Part shown: positions 52,938-62,074 of the stretch, piece by piece
How positions within the stretch are numbered: the first letter of the stretch is position 1
How the letters are laid out: each line of letters opens with the position of its first letter
NCBI RefSeq assembly: GCF_036499745.1
Contig: NZ_DASYDG010000001.1
Coordinates: forward strand, 1 to 64,000
Origin: Pinirhizobacter sp036499745
GTDB lineage: Bacteria > Pseudomonadota > Gammaproteobacteria > Xanthomonadales > Rhodanobacteraceae
Length of the DNA stretch: 64,000 nucleotides
Direction: 5' to 3'
Translations under genes and position numbers: made by a program
The notes under the pieces: generated by a model
Told to the model about the DNA's origin: nothing
Seen by the model: the letters and a program-made list of their open reading frames with translations, nothing else
The model's database searches: none

Positions 52938-54812
52938 ATGAAAGCACTTCCCCTGGTTTGCCTGCTGGCTTTCGCCAGCCCCGTGGTGTTCGCCGACGAC
53001 CATCACATCGATGACGCCGCCTACTTTGCCAGCCCGGTCCAGGAGGCGGCCGACCGGTCCCAGTTGGCCACCGACATCGCTGCGTTCCCAGTGCTCGATA
53101 CGCCCTCGCCTTCGGCCCTGCTCGACTACCTGCACCGTGGCGAGGCCCTGCTGACGCGCGCCCAGCGCCACGGCGCGTGGCTGCACCTGCAGACGGCACG
53201 GAACATCGACGACCAGGCGGCCGACCATGCCAGCTCGGATATCGACGCCGAACGCGACACCCTGGTAACGCGCGCCCAGCAGACCCTGCGCAAACTCGGC
53301 AAGGACGGCTTCGATAGTGACGTCGCGGCGTTGCCTGCACTGGGCTATTACCGCTGGTTGTTCGAGCGCGCCACGCGCCACCTTCCTCACGAGCTGCCCG
53401 AGGGCGAGCAGAAGGTCATGGATGAGCTGTCCGACCAGGCCAGCACGGCATTCTGGAACATCTACCAGAAGACGCGCCGGGCCACGGCCTACGGCAAGGT
53501 ACAGACCAGCCACGGCGAGCTCGACGCCAGCAAGGACGCCGATGCACTGGCCGCGGACCCCGACCGCACCGTGCGCCAGCGCGCCTGGCTGCAGCGCCAG
53601 CAGGCGCTGGCCGTCCAGGGCGAAACCTATGCTTCGACCCTGGTCGGGATCGTTGGCGCTAACGATCACACGGCCAGATTGCAGCATTTCGCGGATGCAC
53701 CCGAAGCCACCTATTTCGCGCGCCTGTTCGACCGTGCCGACGTCGATGCCACGGCCAGGGCCGTCCAGGCCCAGGCGCCGGCGCTGATGGACTACCAGCG
53801 CCTGCGCGCCGCGCATATCGGGCGGCAGCTCGCGCTGGAAGCCGTGCACAGTTGGGACCTGGGCGTGCCATTGGCGGGATTCACGCCGCCGGTATTCGAC
53901 TACGCCGAACTGCGCCGGGTGATCCCACTCGCGCTCGCACCCCTGGGCCGGGACTACACGAAGCACTTCCGCGAGCTGCTCGATCCGGCCAACCGGCGCA
54001 CGGACCTGACCAGCACCCCGGGCAACCGCGTGAACGATGCCTTCTCCATCTCAGCACCGGGTGTTCCCGCCGGCCTGTTCCTGGGGCAATGGAAGCCCAC
54101 CCTGAAGCAGGCCAGCGTGGTGGCCCACGAAGGTGGCCACGCCCTGCACAGCCAGCTGATGAATGAGCACGGTGTGTCGCCCTTCTACAACCACGGGCCG
54201 AACTGGATGCAGGAGGGCGTGGCTATCCTCAACGAGATGCTGTTCTATGAATACCTCTACCGGCATGCGGACAGCCCGGCTGCCAAGGCACACTACCTGC
54301 AAGCCCAGCTCGACGAGATGACCTTCGAGATATTTACCTCGGCGGAGGAAGCGCAGCTGGAAGAGGGCATCTACGACGGGGTCGTCGCCGGCAGGATCCA
54401 TGGCGCAAGCGACCTGGACAAGCTTACTTTGGAGACGACACGCCGCTTCGAGATCTGGCCATCCATCGACCCTGAGCTGGCCCATGCCTGGATCGGCAAG
54501 CGCCTGATGTTCGAAGATCCGTTGTACCTGGCCAACTACCTGTACGCCGGCTTGTGGGCCACGAAAATGTTCGACATGGTGATCCACGATCCGGCCGATT
54601 TTCGCAAGCGCTACGCCGCGCTGATGGCCGAAGGCTTCGACGCCTCGCCGAAAACCCTGCTGCACCACTTCTTCGGCCGCGACCTGGCGCCGGATGAACT
54701 GGTCGGTGACGCCACGGGTGTTGTGCGGCGCAAGACAGCGGCGCTACAAGTGTTGTACCGGCAACTGGACAAGGATCCGATGAAACGGGGCACTACTCCG
54801 GCAGAGAAGTAA
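52938..54812 (+). CDS. Exported M3-family oligopeptidase
   Basis: A 624-residue protein with a signal peptide (MKALPLVCLLAFASPVVFA). The zinc site is HEGGH (397-401), with the third ligand Glu426 in MQEG, exactly 25 residues after the second His, as in thimet/PepF oligopeptidases. NDAFSISAPGVPAGLFLGQW and NHGPNWMQEGVAILNEMLFYEYL surround it. M3 enzymes are normally cytoplasmic, so an exported one that cleaves short peptides in the periplasm is unusual. It ends 21 bases before the convergent DUF1080 gene. Confidence 0.88.
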   Translation: MKALPLVCLLAFASPVVFADDHHIDDAAYFASPVQEAADRSQLATDIAAFPVLDTPSPSALLDYLHRGEALLTRAQRHGAWLHLQTARNIDDQAADHASSDIDAERDTLVTRAQQTLRKLGKDGFDSDVAALPALGYYRWLFERATRHLPHELPEGEQKVMDELSDQASTAFWNIYQKTRRATAYGKVQTSHGELDASKDADALAADPDRTVRQRAWLQRQQALAVQGETYASTLVGIVGANDHTARLQHFADAPEATYFARLFDRADVDATARAVQAQAPALMDYQRLRAAHIGRQLALEAVHSWDLGVPLAGFTPPVFDYAELRRVIPLALAPLGRDYTKHFRELLDPANRRTDLTSTPGNRVNDAFSISAPGVPAGLFLGQWKPTLKQASVVAHEGGHALHSQLMNEHGVSPFYNHGPNWMQEGVAILNEMLFYEYLYRHADSPAAKAHYLQAQLDEMTFEIFTSAEEAQLEEGIYDGVVAGRIHGASDLDKLTLETTRRFEIWPSIDPELAHAWIGKRLMFEDPLYLANYLYAGLWATKMFDMVIHDPADFRKRYAALMAEGFDASPKTLLHHFFGRDLAPDELVGDATGVVRRKTAALQVLYRQLDKDPMKRGTTPAEK

Positions 54813-54833
54813 TGGCCCCGTATTGCCGTTCGT

Positions 54834-55610
54834 TCAATCCAGCGGCCGCACCCAGATATTCCGAAAACTGATGGGCTGCGAGTGGTCGCCGTGCGCCTGG
54901 AGCTTGATGGGCGCTTCGGTGTATGGGTTGTACTTCGGCTTGCCGATGTAGAAGGTCTCGCCGGCGAGCTGGGTGTGGTTCTGCACCAGCACGCCGTTAT
55001 GGAGCAGCGTCACGTAGGCCGGTGATTTCAGCGTGCCGTCGGCGGCGAAAACCGGCGCTGTCCAGATGACATCATAGGCTTGCCATTCCCCCGGCATCCG
55101 CATCGCATTGACCAGGGGAGGTGTCTGTTTGTAGATGCTGGCCGCCTGTCCGTTGACGTAGGTTGCGTTCTTCCACGAATCCATGATCTGAATTTCGTAG
55201 CCCTCATCCCCCGGGCCCGTCGATGCAACGAACAAACCGCTATTGCCGCGCCCCTGGCCTTCGCCGGTGATGTCCTTGGGCACCTGCCATTCCAGATGTA
55301 ACTGGTAGTTCCTGAACTTCTGTTTGGTCTGGATGTTGCCCGTGCCCTTGTCGACCGTCATCACACCGTCGTGCACTTTCCAGTGCGCGGGAGAATGGTC
55401 TTTGGACGATTCCCATTGGGCGATATCCCGGCCATTGAACAGCACGACGGCGTCCGATGGCGGCGCGCTATCCTGCTTGCCCGGCGTCACCACCTTGGGC
55501 ACCGGCTCCCACTGCTCGGTCGCCTTGGGATCGGTCTGTGCCCATACGGACGATGCCCCGGTGGCGGCGAGGACAAAAAGGGTAAGGACAATCGCGCTTG
55601 GCTTTTTCAT
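54834..55610 (-). CDS. DUF1080 3-keto-glycoside hydrolase-like protein
   Basis: The start at 55610 (MKKPSAIVLTLFVLAATGASSVWA) gives 258 residues with a signal peptide. VVLFNGRDIAQWESSK, HWKVHDGVMTVDKGTGNIQT, GRGNSGLFVAS and GYEIQIMDSWKN are the concanavalin-like DUF1080 signature, now known from characterised 3-keto-disaccharide hydrolases. It is the last gene of the eight-gene operon, 20 bases after a Tat-exported TIM barrel, and would cleave oxidised glycosides in the periplasm. Confidence 0.92.
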   Translation of the reverse strand: MKKPSAIVLTLFVLAATGASSVWAQTDPKATEQWEPVPKVVTPGKQDSAPPSDAVVLFNGRDIAQWESSKDHSPAHWKVHDGVMTVDKGTGNIQTKQKFRNYQLHLEWQVPKDITGEGQGRGNSGLFVASTGPGDEGYEIQIMDSWKNATYVNGQAASIYKQTPPLVNAMRMPGEWQAYDVIWTAPVFAADGTLKSPAYVTLLHNGVLVQNHTQLAGETFYIGKPKYNPYTEAPIKLQAHGDHSQPISFRNIWVRPLD

Positions 55611-55630
55611 GGACGCCCCTTGATGGAAGT

Positions 55631-56536
55631 TCATACCGTGCATATCTTGAACGCCTCGGCAAATGACTCGAACGGATCGGCGGCCGATGGCATGAATTCG
55701 TGCGCAATGAAGCCCTGGAAATTCAGATCCGCGATCGCCTTGGCGATAGCGTGATAGTTGAGTTCCTGGGTGCCGTCAATCTCATGGCGACCCGGCACGC
55801 CACCGGTATGAAAATGCCCGATCCACTGGATGTTGTCGCGGATGGTGCGGATCACGTCACCCTCCATGATCTGCATGTGATAGATGTCGTAGAGCAGCTT
55901 GACGTTGGGCGAGTTGACGCCCTTCATCACCGCCACGCCGAACCCGGTGCTGTCGCCCTGGTAACCGTGGTGGTCGACCTTGCTGTTGAGCAGCTCCACG
56001 CACACGGTAATGCCGTTCTCGGCCGCCAGGGGTGCGATCTTGGATAGGCCTGTGATGCAGTTGTCGATGGCCTGGCGCTCGTCGATGCCCGGCTTGCGGT
56101 TGCCGAACATGGTGATCATGTTGGTCAAGCCGGCGCGCTTGGCAAGCGGGATGGTTGTTTCCAGTTCCTTCAGCAAGGTGGCGTGATTGGCCGGGTCATT
56201 GAAGCCCATCGTGATGAAGTCATCCCGCCGGGCGGGATAACCCATCGATACGGCCAGGCCGCTGTCGGTGACCGTCGCCCATTCGTCCGCATACAGCAGA
56301 TCGACACCGGCAAAGCCCAGGGACTTAAGGCGTTTGCACAGTTCCGGGAGTGGCGCCTTGGTGGTCCAACGGCTCAGCGATTGCTTCAGGCGCCCGGGTG
56401 ATGCCGTTCCAGGTGCTTTCTTGCCGACGGTGGCAGCCGCGGACGCGATCATCGGCATGGAGCCAAAGGCCGCCGCCGCCGCGGCGAAGCGACCTATCGC
56501 GGCACGGCGACTGATACCAGGGGAATTCGTGGACAT
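55631..56536 (-). CDS. Tat-exported xylose-isomerase-like TIM barrel
   Basis: A 301-residue protein with Tat signal SRRAAIGRFAAAAAAFGSMPM. TIM-barrel strands end with metal-ligand residues: CVELLNSKVDHHGYQ, LLYDIYHMQIMEGD and IGHFHTGGVPGRHE, as in hydroxypyruvate isomerase-type PF01261 proteins. It may isomerise or eliminate a 3-keto sugar in the periplasm. It lies 2 bases after the next upstream gene and 20 bases before DUF1080. Confidence 0.88.
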   Translation of the reverse strand: MSTNSPGISRRAAIGRFAAAAAAFGSMPMIASAAATVGKKAPGTASPGRLKQSLSRWTTKAPLPELCKRLKSLGFAGVDLLYADEWATVTDSGLAVSMGYPARRDDFITMGFNDPANHATLLKELETTIPLAKRAGLTNMITMFGNRKPGIDERQAIDNCITGLSKIAPLAAENGITVCVELLNSKVDHHGYQGDSTGFGVAVMKGVNSPNVKLLYDIYHMQIMEGDVIRTIRDNIQWIGHFHTGGVPGRHEIDGTQELNYHAIAKAIADLNFQGFIAHEFMPSAADPFESFAEAFKICTV

Positions 56537-56538
56537 GG

Positions 56539-57594
56539 TTATTCGAGTCCCAGGATGTTGCGATTAACCCCGCGGTCGCTTCCGCTCGAAGCGAAATCGT
56601 CGAACGCGCGCTCGGTGACCTTGATGATGTGGTCGCGGATAAACACCGCGCCTTCTTTTGCGCCCTGTTGCGCATCCTTGATGCAACACTCCCACTCGAG
56701 CACGGCCCAGCCTGGGTAGCTGTACTGTGCGAACTTGCTAAAGATCGCACGGAAATCGATTTGCCCATCGCCCAGCGAGCGGAAGCGGCCGGGGCGATCG
56801 ATCCAGCTCTGGTAGCCGCCGTAGACACCAGCGCGTCCATTGGGACGGAACTCGGCGTCCTTCACATGGAACGCGCGGATCCGATCGTGGTAGAAGTCGA
56901 TGAACTGCAGATAGTCCATCTGCTGCAGCACCATGTGGCTCGGGTCGTAGAGAATATTGGCGCGCGGGTGGTGACCCACGGCGTCGAGGAAGCGCTCGAA
57001 GGTAGCGCCATCGTGCAGATCCTCGCCAGGGTGAAGTTCATAGCAGACATCGACCCCGGCCTCGTCGAACGCATCCAGAATGGGCAGCCAGCGTTTAGCC
57101 AGTTCCGCGAAGGCTTCTTCGATCAGCCCGGCGGGGCGTTGCGGCCACGGGTAGAACAGATGCCAGGCCAGCGCGCCGGAAAAGGTCGCGTGCGCGGTCA
57201 GGCCGAAATGCTTGCTTGCCGTAGCTGCAAGCTTGAGCTGTTCCACTGCCCAGGCCTGGCGTTGCTGCGTGTGGCCACGTAATGCCTCCGGCGCGAAACC
57301 GTCAAACAAGCGGTCGTAGGCAGGATGCGAGGCCACCAGTTGCCCCTGCAGATGCGTGGACAATTCGGTCACAGCCAGCCCGTGTTCGGCCAGCATGCCG
57401 GCGATGTCATCGCAATACGTCTTGCTAGCCGCCGCCTGCTCCAGGTCGAACAGGCGATGATCGTTAGTGGGAATCTGCACGCCGACAAAACCGAGCGATG
57501 CCGCCCATCGGGCGATATCTGGCAGCGTATTGAAGGGCGCCGCATCGCCTGCGTACTGGGCAAGGAAGATCCCCGGACCCTTGAGTGTTTTCAT
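56539..57594 (-). CDS. Cytoplasmic xylose-isomerase-like sugar epimerase/isomerase
   Basis: ATG 57594, nine bases after GGAG, gives 351 residues with no signal. CYELHPGEDLHDGATFERFL, NILYDPSHMVLQQMDYLQFIDFY and FHVKDAEFRPNGRAGVYGGY are the metal-binding strands of a PF01261 TIM barrel, and the C-terminal EWECCIKDAQQGAKEGA is characteristic of the sugar-catabolism subgroup. It is a likely isomerase or lyase for the imported 3-keto sugar. It follows the gluconate-dehydrogenase-like gene after 29 bases. Confidence 0.9.
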   Translation of the reverse strand: MKTLKGPGIFLAQYAGDAAPFNTLPDIARWAASLGFVGVQIPTNDHRLFDLEQAAASKTYCDDIAGMLAEHGLAVTELSTHLQGQLVASHPAYDRLFDGFAPEALRGHTQQRQAWAVEQLKLAATASKHFGLTAHATFSGALAWHLFYPWPQRPAGLIEEAFAELAKRWLPILDAFDEAGVDVCYELHPGEDLHDGATFERFLDAVGHHPRANILYDPSHMVLQQMDYLQFIDFYHDRIRAFHVKDAEFRPNGRAGVYGGYQSWIDRPGRFRSLGDGQIDFRAIFSKFAQYSYPGWAVLEWECCIKDAQQGAKEGAVFIRDHIIKVTERAFDDFASSGSDRGVNRNILGLE

Positions 57595-57623
57595 GCGCAT
57601 TCGCTCCGCATCCGGTTCATGGG

Positions 57624-58214
57624 TCAGATCTTGAGCTGCGTTTCGACAGCCCACGCTTTGCCGTTGCCCGCCTGGGACAACGGTATATCGGCCTTATAGC
57701 CGCCAGGAATGGCGACGTACTGCAGCACCTGCGTGCAACCAGGCTCGGACATGAAGAAGCCCAGCATGGCCAGCTTCTTGGTCATCAGCACGAAGTCCTC
57801 CTCAGGTGACAGCTTGGCAGTCGACGATTCGCCCAACGCCTTGGTGTGGAGTTTTGTCACCAGCGCCTTTCGCTTGGCCTCGTCAAGTTGCAGGAACGGC
57901 TTGCCACCGGCCTGGTCGAACGCGGCCATCGCGGTGAGGTACCGCTGCTGATCGCCCTTGGTATAAGCGTCCTTGAACATCGAATCAATAAACGCCGGCA
58001 CACCGGCGTCGAGCGCGCCCGGGGTATCGGTATGCGGGATCATGATGTCGGCCACCGCGCCGATCAGGCTGGTTTGCGCTGGATTGAAGAACCGGGGTGC
58101 CGCACCCGGCTTCTGCGAAGCGGCATGGGCATCGAACACCGCAACCAGCGAGGGCGCTGCGAGAACGCCCACGGCAAGCGTGGACATGCTTTTCAACCAT
58201 TCACGACGGTTCAT
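57624..58214 (-). CDS. Gluconate 2-dehydrogenase subunit 3-like protein
   Basis: A 196-residue protein with Tat signal MNRREWLKSMSTLAVGVLAAPS. The mature part, FFNPAQTSLIGAVADIMIPHTDTPGALDAGVPAFID, followed by SPEEDFVLMTKKLAMLGFFMSEPG, is the small-subunit family of FAD dehydrogenases. It should carry the GMC subunit (encoded 9 bases upstream, no signal of its own) through the Tat pore. The cytochrome c subunit usual for such enzymes is not in this operon. Confidence 0.93.
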   Translation of the reverse strand: MNRREWLKSMSTLAVGVLAAPSLVAVFDAHAASQKPGAAPRFFNPAQTSLIGAVADIMIPHTDTPGALDAGVPAFIDSMFKDAYTKGDQQRYLTAMAAFDQAGGKPFLQLDEAKRKALVTKLHTKALGESSTAKLSPEEDFVLMTKKLAMLGFFMSEPGCTQVLQYVAIPGGYKADIPLSQAGNGKAWAVETQLKI

Positions 58215-58223
58215 GGCGGATCC

Positions 58224-59915
58224 TCAGATGTTGCCGCGCTTGAGTTCTTCCACGGCATGGCTGGCCGCGCGTGCGGTCAGCGCCATGTAAGTCAGGGACG
58301 GGTTCTGGCAGGCGGACGAGGCCATGGCCGAGCCGTCGGTGATGTAGACGTTCTTGCAGGCATGCATCTGGTTCCAGGCGTTGAGCACCGAGGTTTTCGG
58401 ATCGCGGCCCATGCGAGCAGTGCCCATTTCGTGTATGCCTGCGCCGGGATTGGCCTTCATCGTGAAGGAACGCACATTCTTGTAACCGGCGGCGGTAAAC
58501 ATCTCCAGTGCGTCGTCCACCATCTCCTTGGTCATCACGTGTTCGTTCTCGCGGTGCGCGACATCGAAATTGAGTATGGGCATGCCGTACTTATCCTTGA
58601 TCCGGCGATCAAGGGTGACCATGTTCTTGTGATTGGGGAGCATTTCACCAAAACCCATCATCGACACTTCCCACGGACCGGGCTTCTCCGCGGCACGCTT
58701 GAGGTCGTCGCCCAGTACTGGCTGGTCGACCAGGCGCGTCCAGTCGCTACGGCTTGCGCCGCCCTGGTAGCCGAAGCCGCGCAGGTAACCTCGCTTGTCG
58801 GCACCCACGTTGCGGTAACGCGGGATGTAGAAGCCATTGGGCCGACGCCCGGAGTAGTAGCGGTCTTCATGGCCTTCCACCAGCGCCCCCGCACCGTTGC
58901 CGAAGATGTGATCCATGATGTTGTGACCCACTTCCCCGCTATCGTTACCGAAGCCATTGGGAAAGCGGCTGGAGATGGAATTGAGCAGGATATGCGTGGT
59001 ACCGAAAGTAGACGCGTTCAGGAAGATCACACGCGCGAAGTACTCCGTCTGATGACCGGTCTCCGCGTCCAGTACACGTACACCGGTCGCCTTGCCCTTC
59101 ACGTTGTCGTAGATCACCTCGTAGACGATGGCATTGGTGACGATCGTCATGTTGCCGGTTTTCTCGGCGGAGGGAAGCGTCGATGAGTTGCTGCTGAAAT
59201 AGGCGCCGAAAGGACAGCCGCGCATGCACAGGTTTCGATACTGGCACTGCCCACGCTGTGGACTTAAGTTGTGCTTGAGCGGCTCGGAAAGATTGGCGGT
59301 GCGGCCTATGATCAGCTTGCGCTTGAACTTGTCGTCCAGCTTGCCCTGGAAATCCTTTTCCACACAGTTCAGCGCCATGGGTTTGAGGAACTGACCGTCC
59401 GGCAGTTGCGCCAGGTGGTCGGTCGCTCCGCTGACGCCGATGAAATGCTCGACATAGTCGTACCAGGGAGCAATGTCTTCGTAGCGGATGGGCCAGTCCA
59501 CACCCACGCCGTCCTTGCCGTTCGCCTCGAAGTCCATCTGGCTGAAGCGATAGCTTTGCCGGCCCCACATCAGCGAACGTCCGCCGACGTGGTAGCCACG
59601 GAACCAGTCGAACGGCTTGGTCTCTTCATAGGGGTTGTCGATGTCGTCGACAAACCAGTGTTTGGTGGACTGCGTGATGCCGTAGAACGACGGACGCGTG
59701 CTTTTCGGATGACGGGCGATGTCTTCCTGCGTGGGCTCGTCGGCGTACGGCAGTTCCCATGGCGCCTTCAAGGCGGTCGGGTAGTCGCCATGCTTGACCA
59801 TGGGACCGCGGTCGAGCACCAGGGTCTTGAGCCCCTTCTCGGTGAGTTCCTTGGCGGCCCAGCCGCCACTGACGCCGGTGCCGACGACGATGGCATCAAA
59901 TGTGTTCTTTTCCAT
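58224..59915 (-). CDS. GMC-family FAD dehydrogenase, probable glycoside 3-dehydrogenase
   Basis: A 563-residue flavoprotein starting DAIVVGTGVSGGWAAKEL, the FAD-binding GxGxxG. The C-terminus has the catalytic His in GAGIHEMGTARMG and Asn in CQNPSLTYMALTARA. Cys224, Cys230 and Cys234 in CQYRNLCMRGCPFG are spaced C-x5-C-x3-C, reminiscent of the 3Fe-4S site of FAD-glucose dehydrogenases. It lacks a signal and probably leaves the cell with its Tat-tagged partner encoded 9 bases downstream. It would oxidise C3 of a glycoside, passing electrons to a cytochrome. Confidence 0.9.
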   Translation of the reverse strand: MEKNTFDAIVVGTGVSGGWAAKELTEKGLKTLVLDRGPMVKHGDYPTALKAPWELPYADEPTQEDIARHPKSTRPSFYGITQSTKHWFVDDIDNPYEETKPFDWFRGYHVGGRSLMWGRQSYRFSQMDFEANGKDGVGVDWPIRYEDIAPWYDYVEHFIGVSGATDHLAQLPDGQFLKPMALNCVEKDFQGKLDDKFKRKLIIGRTANLSEPLKHNLSPQRGQCQYRNLCMRGCPFGAYFSSNSSTLPSAEKTGNMTIVTNAIVYEVIYDNVKGKATGVRVLDAETGHQTEYFARVIFLNASTFGTTHILLNSISSRFPNGFGNDSGEVGHNIMDHIFGNGAGALVEGHEDRYYSGRRPNGFYIPRYRNVGADKRGYLRGFGYQGGASRSDWTRLVDQPVLGDDLKRAAEKPGPWEVSMMGFGEMLPNHKNMVTLDRRIKDKYGMPILNFDVAHRENEHVMTKEMVDDALEMFTAAGYKNVRSFTMKANPGAGIHEMGTARMGRDPKTSVLNAWNQMHACKNVYITDGSAMASSACQNPSLTYMALTARAASHAVEELKRGNI

Positions 59916-59934
59916 GCGTTTGCCTTCGAATAGT

Positions 59935-60813
59935 TCAGCGCAGCGGGCGCAGGTAGGCGAAATCGACGCGCGCGGCGTCGAGCTGGCTCATGCGGGCGTA
60001 GGGGCCTTCCTGCTCGACGAAGCAATGCTTCAGTCCCGAGGTGTCCGCCGCCGCCATGATCGGTTTGTAATCGAGTGTGCCGCGGCCGAGTTCCGCCCCC
60101 GGGAAATTGTTCTTGTCGCTGGCGCCGGGCAGGAAATCCTTGGCATGCATCAGCGGGATGCGACCGGGATTTGCCTTGAAGTAGTCCGCGGGATTCTTGC
60201 CGCCTGCGTGGACCCAGCCGCAATCGAGCTCGAACTGCACAAGCTTGTGGTCGGTTTCCTTCAACAGCACGTCGTAGAACGTCAGCCCGCCACCCACGTC
60301 GGTAAATTCAAGATGGTGATTGTGGTAGGCGTATTGCAGCCCCGCTTTCTTCGCCTTTTCGCCAAGACGGTTGGCGTACTCCGCGGTGCGCTTGGCTTCG
60401 TCGAGCGAGTAGGTCGGCTGCGCGCCTTTGCCTTCTTTCTGCATGATGGACGGCAGCATGCTGCTGACGATGAACTGCGCGCCAAGCACGTGGGCGGCGT
60501 CAATACCCGGCTCGAAGCCGAGGCTGTCAAAGTGCATGCTGGGCGAGCGCAGACCTGTTTCGTTCAACTGGTCGCGCAGGGTCTTGGCCGTGCTGGTGAC
60601 GATGGCTTCGATTTCCGTATAGCCGATCGCCTTGAGCGTCTTGAGCGTGCCGATGGGGTCGTGCTGGTAGGCGTCCAGCACCATGTAGAGCTGGATGCCA
60701 AGCGCCTTGCCCTGCGCCGCGGCGGCAAGGAGCTTGCCCGGCGAGCCAAGAGTGAGCCACGCCGCCGAACCAAATAGTGCCGAACGAGCCAGGAACTGCC
60801 TGCGATTCATCAT
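59935..60813 (-). CDS. Tat-exported xylose-isomerase-like TIM barrel
   Basis: Start at 60813 (MMNRRQFLARSALFGSAAWLTLGS), eight bases after GGGAGAA; 292 residues. The Tat motif is followed by LGIQLYMVLDAYQHDPIGTLKTL, YAYHNHHLEFTDVGG, FELDCGWVHAGGKNP and LMHAKDFLPG, the PF01261 metal-site strands. It is the second exported TIM barrel of this operon. The product is probably a lyase or isomerase for 3-keto-glycosides, as in the recently described oxidative glycan-cleavage routes; the exact reaction is not readable. Confidence 0.9.
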   Translation of the reverse strand: MMNRRQFLARSALFGSAAWLTLGSPGKLLAAAAQGKALGIQLYMVLDAYQHDPIGTLKTLKAIGYTEIEAIVTSTAKTLRDQLNETGLRSPSMHFDSLGFEPGIDAAHVLGAQFIVSSMLPSIMQKEGKGAQPTYSLDEAKRTAEYANRLGEKAKKAGLQYAYHNHHLEFTDVGGGLTFYDVLLKETDHKLVQFELDCGWVHAGGKNPADYFKANPGRIPLMHAKDFLPGASDKNNFPGAELGRGTLDYKPIMAAADTSGLKHCFVEQEGPYARMSQLDAARVDFAYLRPLR

Positions 60814-60856
60814 GAACGGTTCTCCCGGAGAGCCAGGTGGGGGTGAGGGGGTCGAA

Positions 60857-62074
60857 TCAGATGGCGGTGGGGACGGGACTGCCCACCGTCGCCTTGCGAT
60901 CCTTGAACAGCAATACGAACAACACCAGGACGACGGCGGCGCAGCCCCCGGCGATGGTCCAGATGGCGTGCCAGTCGTGTACCGCAACGCCCTGGGCGTT
61001 GGTGTGCACATAAGTGTCGACCACCACCCCGGACAGCCACGAACCGACGAACATGCCCAGGCCGTAGGTCAGGAAGGTGATCAGCCCCTGCGTTGCCGCG
61101 CGCAGGGCGGACGGGGCCTCGCGATCGATATAGATCTGGCCCACGACAAAGAAGAAGTCGAAGCAGATGCCATGCAGGATGATGCCGAGCCAGAGCATCC
61201 ACATCAGATCGCCCGTGCCACCGAAGGCAAACATGCCATAGCGAACCACCCAGGCCAGCATGCCCATGGCGAGCATGTACTTCACGCCCAGGCGCCGGAA
61301 GAACCAGGGAATAAGCAGCATGCAGAAAAGTTCCGACATCTGCCCGCCGGTCATCTTGCCGGCGGCGTTCACCACGCCGATTTCGTTGAGGAACAGGTTG
61401 GTGAAGGCGTAATAGAACTGCAGTGGGATGCAGATCAGGAACGAGGCAAGCGCGAACACCGCCATCGATCGGTCGCGCAGCAGATGCAGGGACTCCAGCG
61501 GAAGCGCGTGACGCAGCTTGAAACGCTCGGTGTTCGCCAGGGGCGGCGTCGGGGGCAAGGTGAAGCAATACCCCGCCATTGCGACCGACAGTCCAGCGGC
61601 CAGGTGCAAGGGCGACGCGGTGGCTTCCACGCCCCAGGCGCCGACGATCAAGCCCACCACGATCCAGCCGATGGTGCCGAACACGCGGATCGCGCCAAAT
61701 TCTTCCTGCGGATTATTGATATGCCGCATGGCAAGCGAGGTGGTCAGCGCCAGCGTGGGCATGTAGCTCAAGCTGTAGGCCAGGAGGGCCGCGTAGAGTG
61801 CCGGGAACGAGCTTTGTTGGGCGGCAACCACCAGCAGCACGGCGCCTACGATATGCAGTAGGGCGAGCACACGGCGCGTATCGAACAGCCGGTCGGCAAG
61901 CAGCCCGACAAAGAGAGGCGAGATGATCGCGCCGACGGCCGTGGTGCCGGCGATGGCACCGATTTCCTTGCCGCTGAAATGCAGCGTCTGGCCGAGCCAG
62001 GTGCCGACCGTGACGTACCACGCGCCCCAGATCGCGAACTCGAACAGCATCATTACCCTAAGGCGCCACTTCAT
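60857..62074 (-). CDS. MFS transporter, nucleoside:H+ symporter-like
   Basis: ATG 62074 overlaps the stop of the Gfo/Idh gene by 4 bases; 405 residues with about 12 helices. MKWRLRVMMLFEFAIWGAWYVTVGTWLGQ, read across the first helix in two parts, and IISPLFVGLLADRLFDTRRVLALLH are NupG/XapB-type family features; GICFDFFFVVGQIYIDREA is also family-like. In this operon it more likely imports a sugar or 3-keto sugar than a nucleoside. Confidence 0.88.
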   Translation of the reverse strand: MKWRLRVMMLFEFAIWGAWYVTVGTWLGQTLHFSGKEIGAIAGTTAVGAIISPLFVGLLADRLFDTRRVLALLHIVGAVLLVVAAQQSSFPALYAALLAYSLSYMPTLALTTSLAMRHINNPQEEFGAIRVFGTIGWIVVGLIVGAWGVEATASPLHLAAGLSVAMAGYCFTLPPTPPLANTERFKLRHALPLESLHLLRDRSMAVFALASFLICIPLQFYYAFTNLFLNEIGVVNAAGKMTGGQMSELFCMLLIPWFFRRLGVKYMLAMGMLAWVVRYGMFAFGGTGDLMWMLWLGIILHGICFDFFFVVGQIYIDREAPSALRAATQGLITFLTYGLGMFVGSWLSGVVVDTYVHTNAQGVAVHDWHAIWTIAGGCAAVVLVLFVLLFKDRKATVGSPVPTAI

